In this document: piece after piece, positions 25,044 to 35,397 of the stretch
Layout: each line of letters opens with the position of its first letter
Position numbering within the stretch: position 1 is the stretch's first letter
Assembly (NCBI RefSeq): GCF_002208135.1
Contig: NZ_CP021646.1
Location: forward strand, 975,501-1,039,500
From: Pseudoalteromonas piscicida
GTDB taxonomy: Bacteria; Pseudomonadota; Gammaproteobacteria; Enterobacterales; Alteromonadaceae
Reading direction: 5' to 3'
Length of the DNA stretch: 64,000 nucleotides
The notes under the pieces: model-generated
The model's database searches: none
What the model was told of the DNA's origin: nothing
What the model saw: the letters and a program-made list of their open reading frames with translations, nothing else
Program-made: the position numbers and the translations under genes

Positions 25044-28000
25044 TGTCTTATGCCGAACTTTTTTGTCAGAGCAATTTTTCCTTTTTGACAGGCGCATCAC
25101 GACCAGAGGAATTAGTCAAACAGGCTGATTTTTTAGGCTATAGTGCAATAGCCATTACTGACGAATGTTCTTTGGCTGGAATTGTACGTGCCCATGCTTA
25201 CATTCGTGATCATAAGCTTAAGATAAAACTGATAGTTGGGAGCTTGCTCAAGTACAATAATATTGAACTGGTTGCACTTTGTCCTTGCCAGCTTGCTTAT
25301 ACAGAGCTTTGCCGAGTAATAAGCAATGCCCGTCAGCGAACCGAGAAAGGGCATTATCAGCTCTGCGAGTGGGATATCATGTCGCTTAAGCATGTTTTGT
25401 TATTGTGGTTGCCAAAAGGTAACTGTCAAGATGTCCAATCATTGCAGTGGCTGTGTAAATATCATCAAAATAGAATATGGATTGGCTATCGACGTAACTT
25501 GAGTGTAGAAGATGTACATTACTTTACCCACTGTGTAAAGCTGTCAAAAGCTTACCAAATGCCTGTTTGCGCTGTTGGTGGGGTGCTTATGCACTGTTCA
25601 TCTAGACTTGCGCTACAACACACACTGACAGCCATTCGACAGAATCGTGTGATAAGTGAGATCCCTGAGAAAATGATTAGCAATAGCGAGTCGGCACTTA
25701 GATCTATCTCTAAGCTTAATAAGTTGTTTTCACCTACCTTTCTTGAAGAAAGTAACAATATCGCGAAGCGATGTGTATTTAATTTAGACTCATTGCATTA
25801 TCAATATCCTCAGGAGTTAGTGCCTAAAGGCTTTACTCCAATGGCTTATTTACGCGCGTTGGTCGAAAAGGGTAAACAAGTTCGCTTTTCTGATGGCGTG
25901 CCGCCAGATATAGAAGCCATTATTGATAAAGAGCTCTCGCTTATCGAAGCGCTTGATTATCCGTTTTTCTTTATCACTATTCATGACATTGTGATGTATG
26001 CAAAACAGCATCAAATCTTATATCAAGGGCGAGGCTCAGCCGCTAATTCCGTGGTCTGCTACTGCTTAGAGATAACCGCGGTTGACCCTCGACAAGTGGG
26101 CGTATTGTTCGAGCGTTTTATTAGTAAAGAGCGTAATGAGCCTCCCGATATAGATGTGGATTTTGAACACCAACGTCGTGAAGAGGTGATCCAATATATC
26201 TACAAAAAATATGGCCGTAAACGCGCAGCATTAGCAGCAACGGTGATCACGTACCGTTTAAAAAGTGCCATGCGTGATGTTGGCAAAGCCTTGGGCATTG
26301 AAATGGCGCAAATAGAGTACTTTATTAAGCATCTCAATCGCCGTGACAAAGGACTTAACTGGCAGGCCCAATTAGTGGAGTTAGGGCTAGAGCCAAACTC
26401 ATTAAAAGGTCGGCACTTTATTCAGTTGGTTAATGACATTATGGGGTTTCCAAGGCATTTGTCGCAGCATGTTGGTGGTTTTGTTATCTCAGAAAGTCCA
26501 TTACATGAATTAGTGCCCGTAGAAAATGCAGCCATGCCAGAGCGCACCATTATTCAATGGGATAAAGATGACCTTGAAACCCTCAAGTTACTCAAAGTCG
26601 ATATTTTGGCCTTGGGTATGCTAAGCGCTATTCGTAAGTGTTTTGGCTATATTGCAGCACATACGAAGCGAAGCCTAGATCTTGCCCAATTGACTCGTAT
26701 GCAAGACGACCCTTTGGTCTATCAGATGTTGCAAAAAGGGGATAGTGTTGGCGTGTTTCAAGTAGAGTCACGCGCGCAAATGAGTATGCTGCCTAGGCTA
26801 AAGCCTGCTTGCTATTATGACTTAGTGATCCAAATAGCAATTGTACGTCCAGGCCCTATTCAAGGGGATATGGTGCATCCATTTTTAAAGCGACGGGATG
26901 GTGAAGAGCAAGTAGCCTATCCATCCGAAGCGGTTAAATCGGTACTAGAGAGGACCATGGGGGTTCCCATCTTCCAAGAACAAGTGATAAAACTGGCTAT
27001 GGTTGCAGCTGGGTTCACTGGAGGGGAAGCCGATAGCCTTCGCCGAGCCATGGCGTCATGGAAGAAAACCGGAGAGCTGATGCAGTTTAAAGAAAAGCTC
27101 ATTCGAGGCATGCTGGAGCGGGGCTATGAAGCACAGTTTGCTGAGCGAATTTTTGAGCAGATCTGTGGCTTTGGTGAATATGGTTTTCCTGAAAGCCACT
27201 CAGCTTCTTTTGCAGTACTAGCTTATGCCTCAGCGTGGTTGAAGTATTATTATCCTGCAATGTTTTATACCGCTCTACTCAATTGTTTACCAATGGGGTT
27301 TTATTCGGCTTCACAGCTGTTGCAAGATGCATCAAGGCATAAGGTTAGCATTTTACCTATCTGTGTTAACCAGTCCGATTACGAACATCAAGTCGTACAT
27401 GAGCCAAGAAAAGCAACGTTTGCGATCCGGTTAGGGCTTCGGCTGATAAAGGGATTAAGTGAAGAAGAAGCACTGCAATTATTACAATGTAGACCTCAAG
27501 AGGGGTTTGGTAAAATCGTGCAGTTACAACAAGTTGGTATTACCAATAGCACTATTGAAAAGCTGATTTCCGCGGATGCTTTACATCACTTTGTAGATAG
27601 CCGTTATGCTGCTAGGTGGTCACTTGCAGATCAAAGTAAAACCTTGCCACTATTCAGCGATATTGAAGAGAAAGAGTCGCAATATAGTCACTTTAGCGCC
27701 ACAGAGTTTGAAAACTTACAGGAAGATTACAATAGCACTAAGGTTTCTTTACGCACTCACCCAATCAAGCAGCTCGAGCAAGCCAAGCTTATATACCGAA
27801 CGGTTAAGGCCAATGAACTGCTTTATCGACCGCATAAATCGTTAGTAACAGTGATAGGACTAGTGACAGGAAAACAAGCCCCGGGTACTGCAAAAGGCGT
27901 GACCTTTTTTACTTTGGAAGACGAAACAGGCAACATCAATGTAATTGTGTGGTCTGGTACTGCTCGAGCACAAAAGCAAGCCTATATGGGCGCACAGCTA

Positions 28001-28120
28001 TTAGAAATAAAAGGTATAGTAGAGAAAGAGGGTGAAGTGGTACATGTTATTGCTGGTAAGTTAATCGATAGAAGTGAGTTACTAGAAGCAATGAAAATTA
28101 AGGCTCGCGCTTTCTATTAG
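25043..28120 (+). CDS. dnaE2: Error-prone DNA polymerase DnaE2 (ImuC)
   Basis: The 1025-residue C-family polymerase does the DNA synthesis of the SOS mutasome across damage. It starts with a PHP domain (YAELFCQSNFSFLTGASRPE). The polymerase core shows GRGSAANSVVCYCL, then PPDIDVDFEHQRREE with two of the catalytic aspartates, and the fingers region GVFQVESRAQMSML. An OB-fold near the end (about residues 925-1000, VTVIGLVTGKQAPGTAKGV) completes it. The length matches DnaE2 (about 1020-1080) and is shorter than the replicative DnaE1. It is the last gene of the LexA operon. Confidence 0.96.
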   Translation: MSYAELFCQSNFSFLTGASRPEELVKQADFLGYSAIAITDECSLAGIVRAHAYIRDHKLKIKLIVGSLLKYNNIELVALCPCQLAYTELCRVISNARQRTEKGHYQLCEWDIMSLKHVLLLWLPKGNCQDVQSLQWLCKYHQNRIWIGYRRNLSVEDVHYFTHCVKLSKAYQMPVCAVGGVLMHCSSRLALQHTLTAIRQNRVISEIPEKMISNSESALRSISKLNKLFSPTFLEESNNIAKRCVFNLDSLHYQYPQELVPKGFTPMAYLRALVEKGKQVRFSDGVPPDIEAIIDKELSLIEALDYPFFFITIHDIVMYAKQHQILYQGRGSAANSVVCYCLEITAVDPRQVGVLFERFISKERNEPPDIDVDFEHQRREEVIQYIYKKYGRKRAALAATVITYRLKSAMRDVGKALGIEMAQIEYFIKHLNRRDKGLNWQAQLVELGLEPNSLKGRHFIQLVNDIMGFPRHLSQHVGGFVISESPLHELVPVENAAMPERTIIQWDKDDLETLKLLKVDILALGMLSAIRKCFGYIAAHTKRSLDLAQLTRMQDDPLVYQMLQKGDSVGVFQVESRAQMSMLPRLKPACYYDLVIQIAIVRPGPIQGDMVHPFLKRRDGEEQVAYPSEAVKSVLERTMGVPIFQEQVIKLAMVAAGFTGGEADSLRRAMASWKKTGELMQFKEKLIRGMLERGYEAQFAERIFEQICGFGEYGFPESHSASFAVLAYASAWLKYYYPAMFYTALLNCLPMGFYSASQLLQDASRHKVSILPICVNQSDYEHQVVHEPRKATFAIRLGLRLIKGLSEEEALQLLQCRPQEGFGKIVQLQQVGITNSTIEKLISADALHHFVDSRYAARWSLADQSKTLPLFSDIEEKESQYSHFSATEFENLQEDYNSTKVSLRTHPIKQLEQAKLIYRTVKANELLYRPHKSLVTVIGLVTGKQAPGTAKGVTFFTLEDETGNINVIVWSGTARAQKQAYMGAQLLEIKGIVEKEGEVVHVIAGKLIDRSELLEAMKIKARAFY

Positions 28121-28202
28121 CTGGTTTTTAGTGGTTTTTTGTGGCTTAAGACAGAAGTGTTTGGCTTTTTGTAAATGCGTTCTATACATGCGTATAAAGT
28201 TA

Positions 28203-28224
28203 AATGCCTCAATGAAGAGGCATT
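28203..28224. terminator. Weak bidirectional hairpin between dnaE2 and the convergent gene
   Basis: AATGCCTC, loop AATGAA, GAGGCATT. Only short T-tracts follow on either strand, so it may be a weak terminator for the two convergent transcripts. Confidence 0.45.
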
Positions 28225-28238
28225 GTCATTTCTTCACC

Positions 28239-28724
28239 TTAGCCTTGGATCAGCTTCATCACGGCCGCTATAAAGCCTTCTTGCTTAATTATTTGGTACT
28301 TTTGGCACGTGTCTGGGTTTTTCAAATCGTGGCATAGGTATAGTGTATTACGCTCAAGCGCTGGCTTTGGGTGCAAATTTGAGTCAAATAGCACCGGATC
28401 AATACCAGGAAGGCCAGACCAATACACGCTACTGGCCACAAGACCTAATTTTTCATAAGTAATCAGTTGTGGTTTTGGCAAGACAACAAATAGTATTCCA
28501 ATGACTGCAAGTGCTATCCACTTACCTTTTCCTTTAGATTTTTCGTCGCCAGTGCTTGATTGGGTTTGAGAGGCTGTGGCTTGCTGTGCTTGTGCGGTTT
28601 GCTGAGCCTTCATCGCTGCAATTTGTTGTGGCGATGGTCGACGGTTTTTTGTTGTACTAGTGCGTTTCTTTTGATTGGACTGTACTTGACCTAAAAGCGA
28701 TTGTTTTTTTGATGGTTTTGCCAT
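28239..28724 (-). CDS. Single-pass membrane protein of unknown function
   Basis: 161 residues. The first 65 are very basic, then rich in Gln, Ala, Ser and Thr and probably unfolded in the cytosol (KKQSLLGQVQSNQKKR, AQQTAQAQQATAS). One membrane helix follows at about 68-84 (WIALAVIGILFVVLP), and a periplasmic part of about 75 residues has two close cysteines (YLCHDLKNPDTCQ). I know no named family. It stands alone between dnaE2 and the CheY-like gene, in convergent and divergent order. Confidence 0.65.
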   Translation of the reverse strand: MAKPSKKQSLLGQVQSNQKKRTSTTKNRRPSPQQIAAMKAQQTAQAQQATASQTQSSTGDEKSKGKGKWIALAVIGILFVVLPKPQLITYEKLGLVASSVYWSGLPGIDPVLFDSNLHPKPALERNTLYLCHDLKNPDTCQKYQIIKQEGFIAAVMKLIQG

Positions 28725-28816
28725 GCTTTAAGTAGCCTTTTAGTTGCAGGTCTCTATAATGCTTCTATGCTAAGTATAATAGCTTATTTTTACACTACAG
28801 CCTACGGGAAAGGACT

Positions 28817-29200
28817 ATGGATCAAAATATCTCTATTTTAATCGTCGATGATGTAGGGACAGTTCGCAGCTTTTTGCATCAAACCTTAATGCACTTAGGT
28901 ATTGATCATGTAAGAGAAGCCTCCACTGCAACGCAGTGCGTAAAGTCATGTGAAGAGCAACATTTTGATATTGTCTTTTTAGATATTGAGCTGCCCGATG
29001 GTGATGGTAAAGAGTTAATTGCAACCCTGAATGAAATAAACCCGAATATTAATGTCGTTATGGTATCGGCACACTCAACGGTAGACAATGTCAAGGATGC
29101 TATTGAGCGCGGGGCCAAAGGTTTTGTTGTTAAGCCATTTTCACCAAAGAAAATTGCAGCAATGCTGAAGAAATTTTACCCAGATTTAGAGTTGGTGTAA
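28817..29200 (+). CDS. Stand-alone response regulator receiver protein (CheY-like)
   Basis: A 127-residue receiver domain without output domain. The phosphorylation site is D56 (VFLDIELPDGDG), the acidic pocket is D11/D12, and the switch residues are S84 (VMVSAHS) and K106 (VVKPFSP). AAGGACT precedes the ATG. With no kinase or chemotaxis gene nearby, its partner cannot be told; it may work by protein-protein contact like CheY or in a phosphorelay. Confidence 0.93.
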   Translation: MDQNISILIVDDVGTVRSFLHQTLMHLGIDHVREASTATQCVKSCEEQHFDIVFLDIELPDGDGKELIATLNEINPNINVVMVSAHSTVDNVKDAIERGAKGFVVKPFSPKKIAAMLKKFYPDLELV

Positions 29201-29251
29201 AACTACACTGATTTTATCCTTTGATACCAAGGCGTATAAATTACAGACATA

Positions 29252-29278
29252 AAAAAACCGACATAATGTCGGTTTTTT
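29252..29278. terminator. Bidirectional terminator between the CheY-like gene and rpsT
   Basis: AAAAAACCGACAT, then AATGTCGGTTTTTT. The A-run and T-run flank a strong stem, so it works for both convergent transcripts. Confidence 0.9.
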
Positions 29279-29293
29279 CAATCCAGCAACAAA

Positions 29294-29554
29294 TTAAAGT
29301 GCTTTGATCTTAGCAACTAAACGGCTCTTATGACGAGCAGCTTTGTTTTTGTGGATTAGACCTTTAGTTGCGTAACGGTCTAGGATAGGTGCAGCAACAG
29401 CGAATGCTTGAGTTGCAGCTTCTTTATCACCAGCTTCAATTGCAGCGATTACTTTTTTGAAGTATGTACGCATCATTGAACGACGGCTTGCGTTGTGCTT
29501 ACGACGCTTTTCGCTAGTGATAGCGCGTTTTTTTGCAGACTTGATGTTAGCCAA
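29294..29554 (-). CDS. rpsT: 30S ribosomal protein S20
   Basis: 86 residues of the helical S20 protein that binds 16S rRNA early in 30S assembly ([20 protein letters not shown] at the start). The start codon is TTG (29552-29554) with GGAG upstream. E. coli rpsT also starts with UUG, a feature tied to its translational self-control by S20. Transcription is from its own promoter. Confidence 0.97.
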   Translation of the reverse strand: MANIKSAKKRAITSEKRRKHNASRRSMMRTYFKKVIAAIEAGDKEAATQAFAVAAPILDRYATKGLIHKNKAARHKSRLVAKIKAL

Positions 29555-29601
29555 GGTTTGCTCCTAACAATCTTAAAATAAGCTTAATTTAAAGGCCGAG
29601 G

Positions 29602-29630
29602 AATATGCCTGTTTTAATCGCAAAAGTCAA
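29602..29630 (-). promoter_or_regulatory. Promoter of rpsT
   Basis: On the minus strand TTGACT, 17 bases, CATATT, then CCTCGGCC, a GC-rich discriminator as expected for a growth-controlled ribosomal gene. It lies about 45 bases before the TTG start. Confidence 0.65.
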
Positions 29631-29981
29631 TATAAATTAACAAGCGCGGCCTAATGTTCAACACCCAAGACTCGACTTGGGCTATTCTCAATTCTTAACC
29701 TGTACAAATCAAAACGTTGCTATGCGACATTTTTACTTTTATAGCAGGCAAGTAAACCCGTAATATCCCAAGTTGCACTAATAATTTGAAAAGCGTAGCT
29801 TCACAAAGTGCCTTGAAAATCTCAGGTCTGAACCAAAGTAAACAGTCAAATTTCACAAGGTGAAACAGGCCTACCAAGGTTAATGGCGCGTATTGTATCA
29901 AAGCTGACAGGGCACGCCTAGTGCTAAATGCACAACGACTGTGGCATAATCTGCCGCGATTCACTGAATTTAGGAGTTAAG
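29631..29981. other. Intergenic region between rpsT and murJ
   Basis: About 350 bases between divergent genes. It contains a small hairpin (CCCAAG-ACTCGA-CTTGGG, about 29665-29682) and, right before murJ, an extended -10-like TGTGGCATAAT (29939-29949). A minus-strand open frame of 89 codons (29695-29964) has no ribosome site and no family look. I see nothing else. Confidence 0.6.
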
Positions 29982-31544
29982 GTGGCAAAAGGGTTATTTA
30001 AATCGGGTATGATTGTCAGTGCCATGACTATGATTTCGCGGGTTCTGGGGCTAGTTCGAGATGCAGTCGTGGCAAACCTATTGGGCGCAGGTCTGGCCGC
30101 CGATGTCTTTTTATTCGCCAACCGGATCCCTAATTTTTTACGTAGGTTATTTGCAGAAGGCGCGTTTGCTCAGGCATTTGTTCCTGTACTTTCAGAAATT
30201 AAAGAAAAGCATGGTGATGATAGGGTAAGGTTATTCGTTGCACAAGCTGCCGGGACACTCGGGACCATACTGCTTATTGTTACTATTTTAGGGGTGATAG
30301 GCTCGCCGGTGATCGCCGCATTATTTGGCACAAGCTGGTTTCTTGACTGGTGGCAAGGCGGTGCAGATGCCGAAAAATTTGTGCTTGCAAGCGCACTATT
30401 AAAGCTTACCTTTCCTTACTTATTTTTTGTTTCGTTAGTTGCACTTAGCGGGGCAGTACTGAATGTTTATAATCGCTTTGCCGCAGCGGCCTTTACGCCA
30501 GTTTTACTCAACGTGTCGATTATTGGCTGCGCTATTTTTCTCCATGATAAATTTGCACAAGGTGCGTACGCATTAGCACTCGGTGTATTTATTGGTGGTG
30601 TTGTTCAACTATTATTCCAGATCCCATTTTTGTTGCGCTTAAAAGTCTTGAGTCGCCCTCAATTTGCATGGCGAAGCCCTGAAGTAACCAAAGTTAGAAC
30701 ATTAATGATCCCTGCATTATTTGGTGTTTCTGTTAGCCAAATTAACTTACTACTGGATACCGTCATTGCCTCTTTTCTCGTGACGGGATCGATTGCCTGG
30801 CTTTATTATTCAGACAGATTAATTGAATTTCCACTCGGCCTATTTGGTATCGGTATTGCGACCGTGATACTGCCTGCACTTTCTAAATTACACGCAGGAG
30901 AAAAAAGTGAAGACTTTCAGAAAACACTAGATTGGGGGGTGCGTTTTGTCATCTTCTTGGGGTTACCAGCGATGTTGGGACTGATGGTGATAAGTCCACT
31001 GATCATTTCAGTATTATTTGGCCATGGTGAGTTTGTTTCTCAAAATGCAGACAATATACATAAGGTAAGCTTAGGGGTAGCGGCATATTCTGTTGGCTTA
31101 TTAAGCTTTATGTTAATTAAAGTATTGGCGCCGGGATTTTACGCTAGACAAGATACCAAAACGCCAGTTCGTATTGGCATTATTACCATGGCACTCAATA
31201 TGGTCTTCAATCTTATCTTAGCGCCTTTTATTGGTTATCTGGGCCTTGCATTGGCAACTTCATTATCAGCGTCTTGTAATGCGTTTTTACTTTATCGTCA
31301 GCTGTCACATCAAGGTGTTTATCAGTTAAGCGCATTTTCTCTTGGTTTTACTGCCAAATGTTTTGTTTCAGCGGTTGCGATGGCTGCATGCGTATACTTT
31401 CTTGGCGCACGCTTTGATTGGCTAGAGTGGGGGCTAATGGAACAGGTACTACTACTTTGCGGATTATTAGTGACCGCAATGGTGAGCTATTTCAGTTTAC
31501 TATTTATACTAGGGGTAAGATTCAGCACAATCCGAGATGCTTGA
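29982..31544 (+). CDS. murJ: Lipid II flippase MurJ (MviN)
   Basis: MurJ flips the peptidoglycan precursor lipid II across the inner membrane. The 520-residue polytopic protein of the MOP superfamily has about 14 helices and keeps the family segments MISRVLGLVRDAVVA and RIPNFLRRLFAEGAFAQAFVP, with the arginines (RRLFAEG) used in lipid II binding. The GTG at 29982 is chosen as start because AGGAG stands five bases before it; an upstream in-frame ATG at 29928 has none. It lies just upstream of ribF, a common order in gammaproteobacteria. Confidence 0.96.
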   Translation: MAKGLFKSGMIVSAMTMISRVLGLVRDAVVANLLGAGLAADVFLFANRIPNFLRRLFAEGAFAQAFVPVLSEIKEKHGDDRVRLFVAQAAGTLGTILLIVTILGVIGSPVIAALFGTSWFLDWWQGGADAEKFVLASALLKLTFPYLFFVSLVALSGAVLNVYNRFAAAAFTPVLLNVSIIGCAIFLHDKFAQGAYALALGVFIGGVVQLLFQIPFLLRLKVLSRPQFAWRSPEVTKVRTLMIPALFGVSVSQINLLLDTVIASFLVTGSIAWLYYSDRLIEFPLGLFGIGIATVILPALSKLHAGEKSEDFQKTLDWGVRFVIFLGLPAMLGLMVISPLIISVLFGHGEFVSQNADNIHKVSLGVAAYSVGLLSFMLIKVLAPGFYARQDTKTPVRIGIITMALNMVFNLILAPFIGYLGLALATSLSASCNAFLLYRQLSHQGVYQLSAFSLGFTAKCFVSAVAMAACVYFLGARFDWLEWGLMEQVLLLCGLLVTAMVSYFSLLFILGVRFSTIRDA

Positions 31545-31567
31545 TTCGCATTTTTAAGCAACTTGGG

Positions 31568-31573
31568 TATAAT
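31568..31573 (+). promoter_or_regulatory. Probable -10 element of a promoter before ribF
   Basis: TTGGGTATAATCGGG has a perfect TATAAT with upstream TGGG. The -35 is not clear. It would start ribF-ileS transcription about 30 bases before the ribF ATG. Confidence 0.4.
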
Positions 31574-31611
31574 CGGGCTCTTTGATATTTGCTGCACAAA
31601 GGCACGGCACT

Positions 31612-32538
31612 ATGCAACTAATCCGAGGGATCCATAATATTCGACCACATCATTTTGGTTGTGTGTTGACGATTGGAAACTTTGACGGGGTTCATCTTGG
31701 ACATGTAGAGGTTTTGAAGGGGCTGATTAGCGACGCAAAACACTATCAACTTCCAAGCACAGTGATGTTATTTGAGCCGCAGCCCTTGGAGTTTTTCACC
31801 AAAGATAAAGCACCGGCTAGGCTGACGCGATTACGTGATAAACTAGTCCTGTTGCAAGAGCTGGGTATAGAGCGAGTCATTTGCGTCAACTTTAATCGCA
31901 AATTTGCCTCGCAAGATGCAGAGCAATTTATCAAAGAAGTCCTAGTGACAAAGCTTGGAACTAAGGCACTCACGGTCGGCGATGACTTTCGTTTTGGCCG
32001 TGAACGTGCTGGTGATTTTGCAATGCTAAAACGAGTGGGCGAACCGCTAGGTATGCAAGTAAAAGACACGGCAAGTTTTCGCAAGCAAGATTGTCGTGTA
32101 AGTAGTACGTTGATCCGCACGGCACTTGCGGCTGGTGATTTACGTCAAGCACATGATATGTTGGGCCATACCTATGCCATTTCAGGCCGCGTTATTCACG
32201 GTTGGAAGAAAGGCAGAGAGCTTGGTTTCCATACTGCAAATATTGCGTTAAAACGTCAAGTGAGCCCTGTGCGCGGTGTGTATGCGGTCAAAGCGACTGT
32301 GAATCACAAAACACATTATGGCGTAGCGAATGTTGGCACTAAGCCAACCCTAAACGGAACGAAAGCCCTTTTAGAGGTGCATCTGTTTAATTTTAATGAG
32401 ACCATCTACGGTCAGTTTATGAAAGTGGAGCTAATTGAAAAGCTTCGCGATGAGCAAAAATTCGAAACATTGTCGCAGTTAACAGAACAAATCAGTCGTG
32501 ATGTTAGCAATGCAAAACAGTGTTTTTCTTTAACGTAG
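31612..32538 (+). CDS. ribF: Bifunctional riboflavin kinase / FAD synthetase
   Basis: RibF makes FMN from riboflavin and FAD from FMN. The N-terminal adenylyltransferase domain shows TIGNFDGVHLGH (about residues 20-31) and the GDDFRFGRERAGD segment, followed by STLIR. The C-terminal flavokinase domain shows GRELGFHTANI and GVYAVKA. From the ATG at 31612 it has 308 residues (E. coli 313). An upstream start at 31582 adds 10 residues without family match. It heads the ribF-ileS-lspA-fkpB-ispH cluster. Confidence 0.96.
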   Translation: MQLIRGIHNIRPHHFGCVLTIGNFDGVHLGHVEVLKGLISDAKHYQLPSTVMLFEPQPLEFFTKDKAPARLTRLRDKLVLLQELGIERVICVNFNRKFASQDAEQFIKEVLVTKLGTKALTVGDDFRFGRERAGDFAMLKRVGEPLGMQVKDTASFRKQDCRVSSTLIRTALAAGDLRQAHDMLGHTYAISGRVIHGWKKGRELGFHTANIALKRQVSPVRGVYAVKATVNHKTHYGVANVGTKPTLNGTKALLEVHLFNFNETIYGQFMKVELIEKLRDEQKFETLSQLTEQISRDVSNAKQCFSLT

Positions 32539-32559
32539 CCGATACGGAAAGTAGGATAA

Positions 32560-35388
32560 ATGAGCGACTACAAACATACTTTAAATCTACCGGAAACTGA
32601 GTTTCCGATGCGTGGTAATTTGGCGCAACGCGAACCAAAGATGCTGAAAAAATGGTATGAAGAAGACTTATACGGTCAAATTCGCATTGCGAAAAAAGGT
32701 AAAAAGCCATTTATTTTGCATGACGGCCCTCCGTATGCAAATGGTGATATTCACCTAGGTCACTCAGTAAACAAAATCCTTAAAGATATTATTATTAAGT
32801 CAAAAACACTGTCTGATTTTGATGCGCCTTATGTGCCTGGTTGGGACTGCCATGGTCTACCAATTGAGTTACAAGTGGAAAAGAAAGTCGGCAAACCAGG
32901 TAAGAAAGTATCGGCTGCTGAATTCCGTGAAAAATGCCGCGACTATGCTAAAAAGCAAGTAGATGGCCAAAAAACAGATTTCAAACGCCTTGGTGTGTTA
33001 GGTGACTGGGACAAGCCGTACCTAACCATGAACTTTGATTTTGAAGCCAATGCTATTCGTGTACTTGGCCGTATTATCAAAAATGGCCACCTACACAAAG
33101 GTGCAAAGCCAGTTCACTGGTGTACGGATTGTGGTTCAGCACTTGCGGAAGCGGAAGTTGAATACCAAGACAAACAGTCGCCTGCAATCGACGTAAAATT
33201 TGTGTTTGCTGATCAAGCGGCAATTATCGGTGCGTTTGGCTTGGCTGAAGGCCACGAAGGCAAAGGCGAAGTAAGTACCGCGATTTGGACGACAACGCCT
33301 TGGACATTACCTGCAAACCGCGCTGTGGCAGTACACGGCGCGCTAGAGTATGCACTGGTACAAATTGAAGATGAAGGTCAAGAGCAGCGTATTGTGCTTG
33401 GTTCTGAATTAGTAAAAGACGCTGTTGATCGTTTTGGATTCAAGCACTTCCACGTACTAGGTTACGCGAAAGGCGCTGCGCTTGAGAATCTGCGCGTTGC
33501 ACACCCATTCTTAGATTTCGATGTGCCTGTTATTTTAGGTGAGCACGTAACAACAGACTCAGGTACTGGTATCGTTCACACAGCACCTGGTCACGGTCAA
33601 GAAGACTTTGCAGCGGGTCAGGCTTACGGTCTAGAAGTGGCAAACCCGGTTGGTGCAAATGGTGTATATCTACCAGATACGCCGATTTTTGCAGGTCAGC
33701 ACGTATTTAAAGCAAATGACAGCATCATTGAGCTATTAACAGAGAAAGGCGTGTTGTTCCGCCATAAGGCACTAACGCATAGTTATCCACATTGCTGGCG
33801 CCACAAAACTCCGATTATTTTCCGTGCGACGCCACAATGGTTTGTCAGCATGGATCAGGCTAACCTACGCGCTGATTCATTGAATGAAATCAAAAAGACA
33901 GAATGGTTACCAGAGTGGGGTGAAAGCCGCATCGCAAACATGGTTGAGGGTCGCCCAGATTGGTGTATTTCACGTCAGCGTACTTGGGGTGTACCAATCG
34001 CATTATTTGTAGATAAAGATACTGGTAGCTTACACCCTGAAACTGAAACCTTAATTGAAGCCGTTGCTAAATTAGTGGAAGAAAAGGGTATTCAGGCGTG
34101 GTACGACTTAGAGCCTAGCGCGCTATTAAGTGAAGCTGATGCGCAACAATACGTAAAAGTACAAGATACACTAGACGTATGGTTTGATTCAGGTGTAACG
34201 CATGCTTGTGTTGTTGATGCACGCGAAGATTTAACAGGTCCTGCAGATCTTTACCTTGAAGGGTCGGATCAGCACCGTGGTTGGTTTATGTCGTCAATGA
34301 TGACTTCAGTTGCTATCAATGGTCATGCACCTTATAAGCAAGTGTTGACTCACGGCTTCACGGTCGATGAAAAAGGTCACAAGATGTCTAAGTCATTAGG
34401 CAACGTGATTTCGCCGCAAGACATCATGAACAAACTAGGTGCAGATATTTTACGTTTATGGGTCGCTTCTACTGATTATTCGGCCGAAATGACCGTGTCT
34501 GACGAAATATTTAAGCGTTCAGCAGACCGTTATCGTCGTATTCGTAATACAAGTCGTTACCTCCTTGCGAATCTAAGCGGCTTTGATCCAAAAACGGACT
34601 TAGTAGCAATTGAAGATATGGTTGAGCTAGATCGCTGGATTGTCGCGCGTGCCGCGCAGCTACAAACTGAGATCAAAACAGCGTACGACAAGTATCAAAT
34701 GCTTCAAGTAACACAAAAGCTGATGAATTTCTGTACTGGTGAATTGGGCTCGTTCTACCTAGACGTCATCAAAGACCGTCAGTACACCGCGAAAAGTGAT
34801 AGCCATGCGCGTCGTTCTTGCCAATCAGCGCTTTATCATATCGCCGAAGCGATGACACGTTGGATGGCACCTATCATGAGCTTTACTGCACAAGAAATCT
34901 GGGAAGTATTACCAGGTGAGCGCGGCCAGTTTGTATTCACGGATACTTGGTATGATGCAATTGAAGGGGCGACAGAAGGCTCGTTGAATAACGAGTACTG
35001 GCAAAACCTACTGGCAGTGCGTGATGAAGTAAACCGCGTGCTTGAAAATGCACGTAAAGAAGAAGTGATCGGTGCGACGCTACAGGCTGAAGTAACGTTA
35101 TACACTGGCGGAGACTTAGCTGAGCAGCTCAATGCCATTGGTGATGAATTACGCTTTGTTTTACTGACTTCGAAAGCAACGGTAGCAGTAGTAAACAGCA
35201 AGCCAGAAAATGCAATTTCGACAGAAATTGATGGTTTGTTCATTAGTGTTGCGGCAACATCAGCTAAAAAATGTGATCGTTGTTGGCACTATACTGACGA
35301 CGTAGGTACGGATGAGCAACATGCAGACATCTGTGGTCGTTGCATTAGTAACGTTGAAGGTGACGGCGAGCAGCGTCAATTCGCCTAG
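32560..35388 (+). CDS. ileS: Isoleucyl-tRNA synthetase
   Basis: 942-residue class I synthetase (E. coli 938) that charges tRNA-Ile. The HIGH signature is [11 protein letters not shown] near residue 65, the KMSKS signature is [11 protein letters not shown] near residue 605, and an editing domain ([13 protein letters not shown]) lies between. The C-terminal zinc finger is complete, with CDRCWHY and CGRC. Codon use is that of a highly expressed gene. It is followed by lspA after 9 bases. Confidence 0.98.
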   Translation: MSDYKHTLNLPETEFPMRGNLAQREPKMLKKWYEEDLYGQIRIAKKGKKPFILHDGPPYANGDIHLGHSVNKILKDIIIKSKTLSDFDAPYVPGWDCHGLPIELQVEKKVGKPGKKVSAAEFREKCRDYAKKQVDGQKTDFKRLGVLGDWDKPYLTMNFDFEANAIRVLGRIIKNGHLHKGAKPVHWCTDCGSALAEAEVEYQDKQSPAIDVKFVFADQAAIIGAFGLAEGHEGKGEVSTAIWTTTPWTLPANRAVAVHGALEYALVQIEDEGQEQRIVLGSELVKDAVDRFGFKHFHVLGYAKGAALENLRVAHPFLDFDVPVILGEHVTTDSGTGIVHTAPGHGQEDFAAGQAYGLEVANPVGANGVYLPDTPIFAGQHVFKANDSIIELLTEKGVLFRHKALTHSYPHCWRHKTPIIFRATPQWFVSMDQANLRADSLNEIKKTEWLPEWGESRIANMVEGRPDWCISRQRTWGVPIALFVDKDTGSLHPETETLIEAVAKLVEEKGIQAWYDLEPSALLSEADAQQYVKVQDTLDVWFDSGVTHACVVDAREDLTGPADLYLEGSDQHRGWFMSSMMTSVAINGHAPYKQVLTHGFTVDEKGHKMSKSLGNVISPQDIMNKLGADILRLWVASTDYSAEMTVSDEIFKRSADRYRRIRNTSRYLLANLSGFDPKTDLVAIEDMVELDRWIVARAAQLQTEIKTAYDKYQMLQVTQKLMNFCTGELGSFYLDVIKDRQYTAKSDSHARRSCQSALYHIAEAMTRWMAPIMSFTAQEIWEVLPGERGQFVFTDTWYDAIEGATEGSLNNEYWQNLLAVRDEVNRVLENARKEEVIGATLQAEVTLYTGGDLAEQLNAIGDELRFVLLTSKATVAVVNSKPENAISTEIDGLFISVAATSAKKCDRCWHYTDDVGTDEQHADICGRCISNVEGDGEQRQFA

Positions 35389-35397
35389 GAGTAAAAC

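Noticed and set aside
29695..29964. 89-codon minus-strand frame between rpsT and murJ
   Set aside because: No ribosome site, poor composition, no family pattern, and it overlaps the murJ promoter region.
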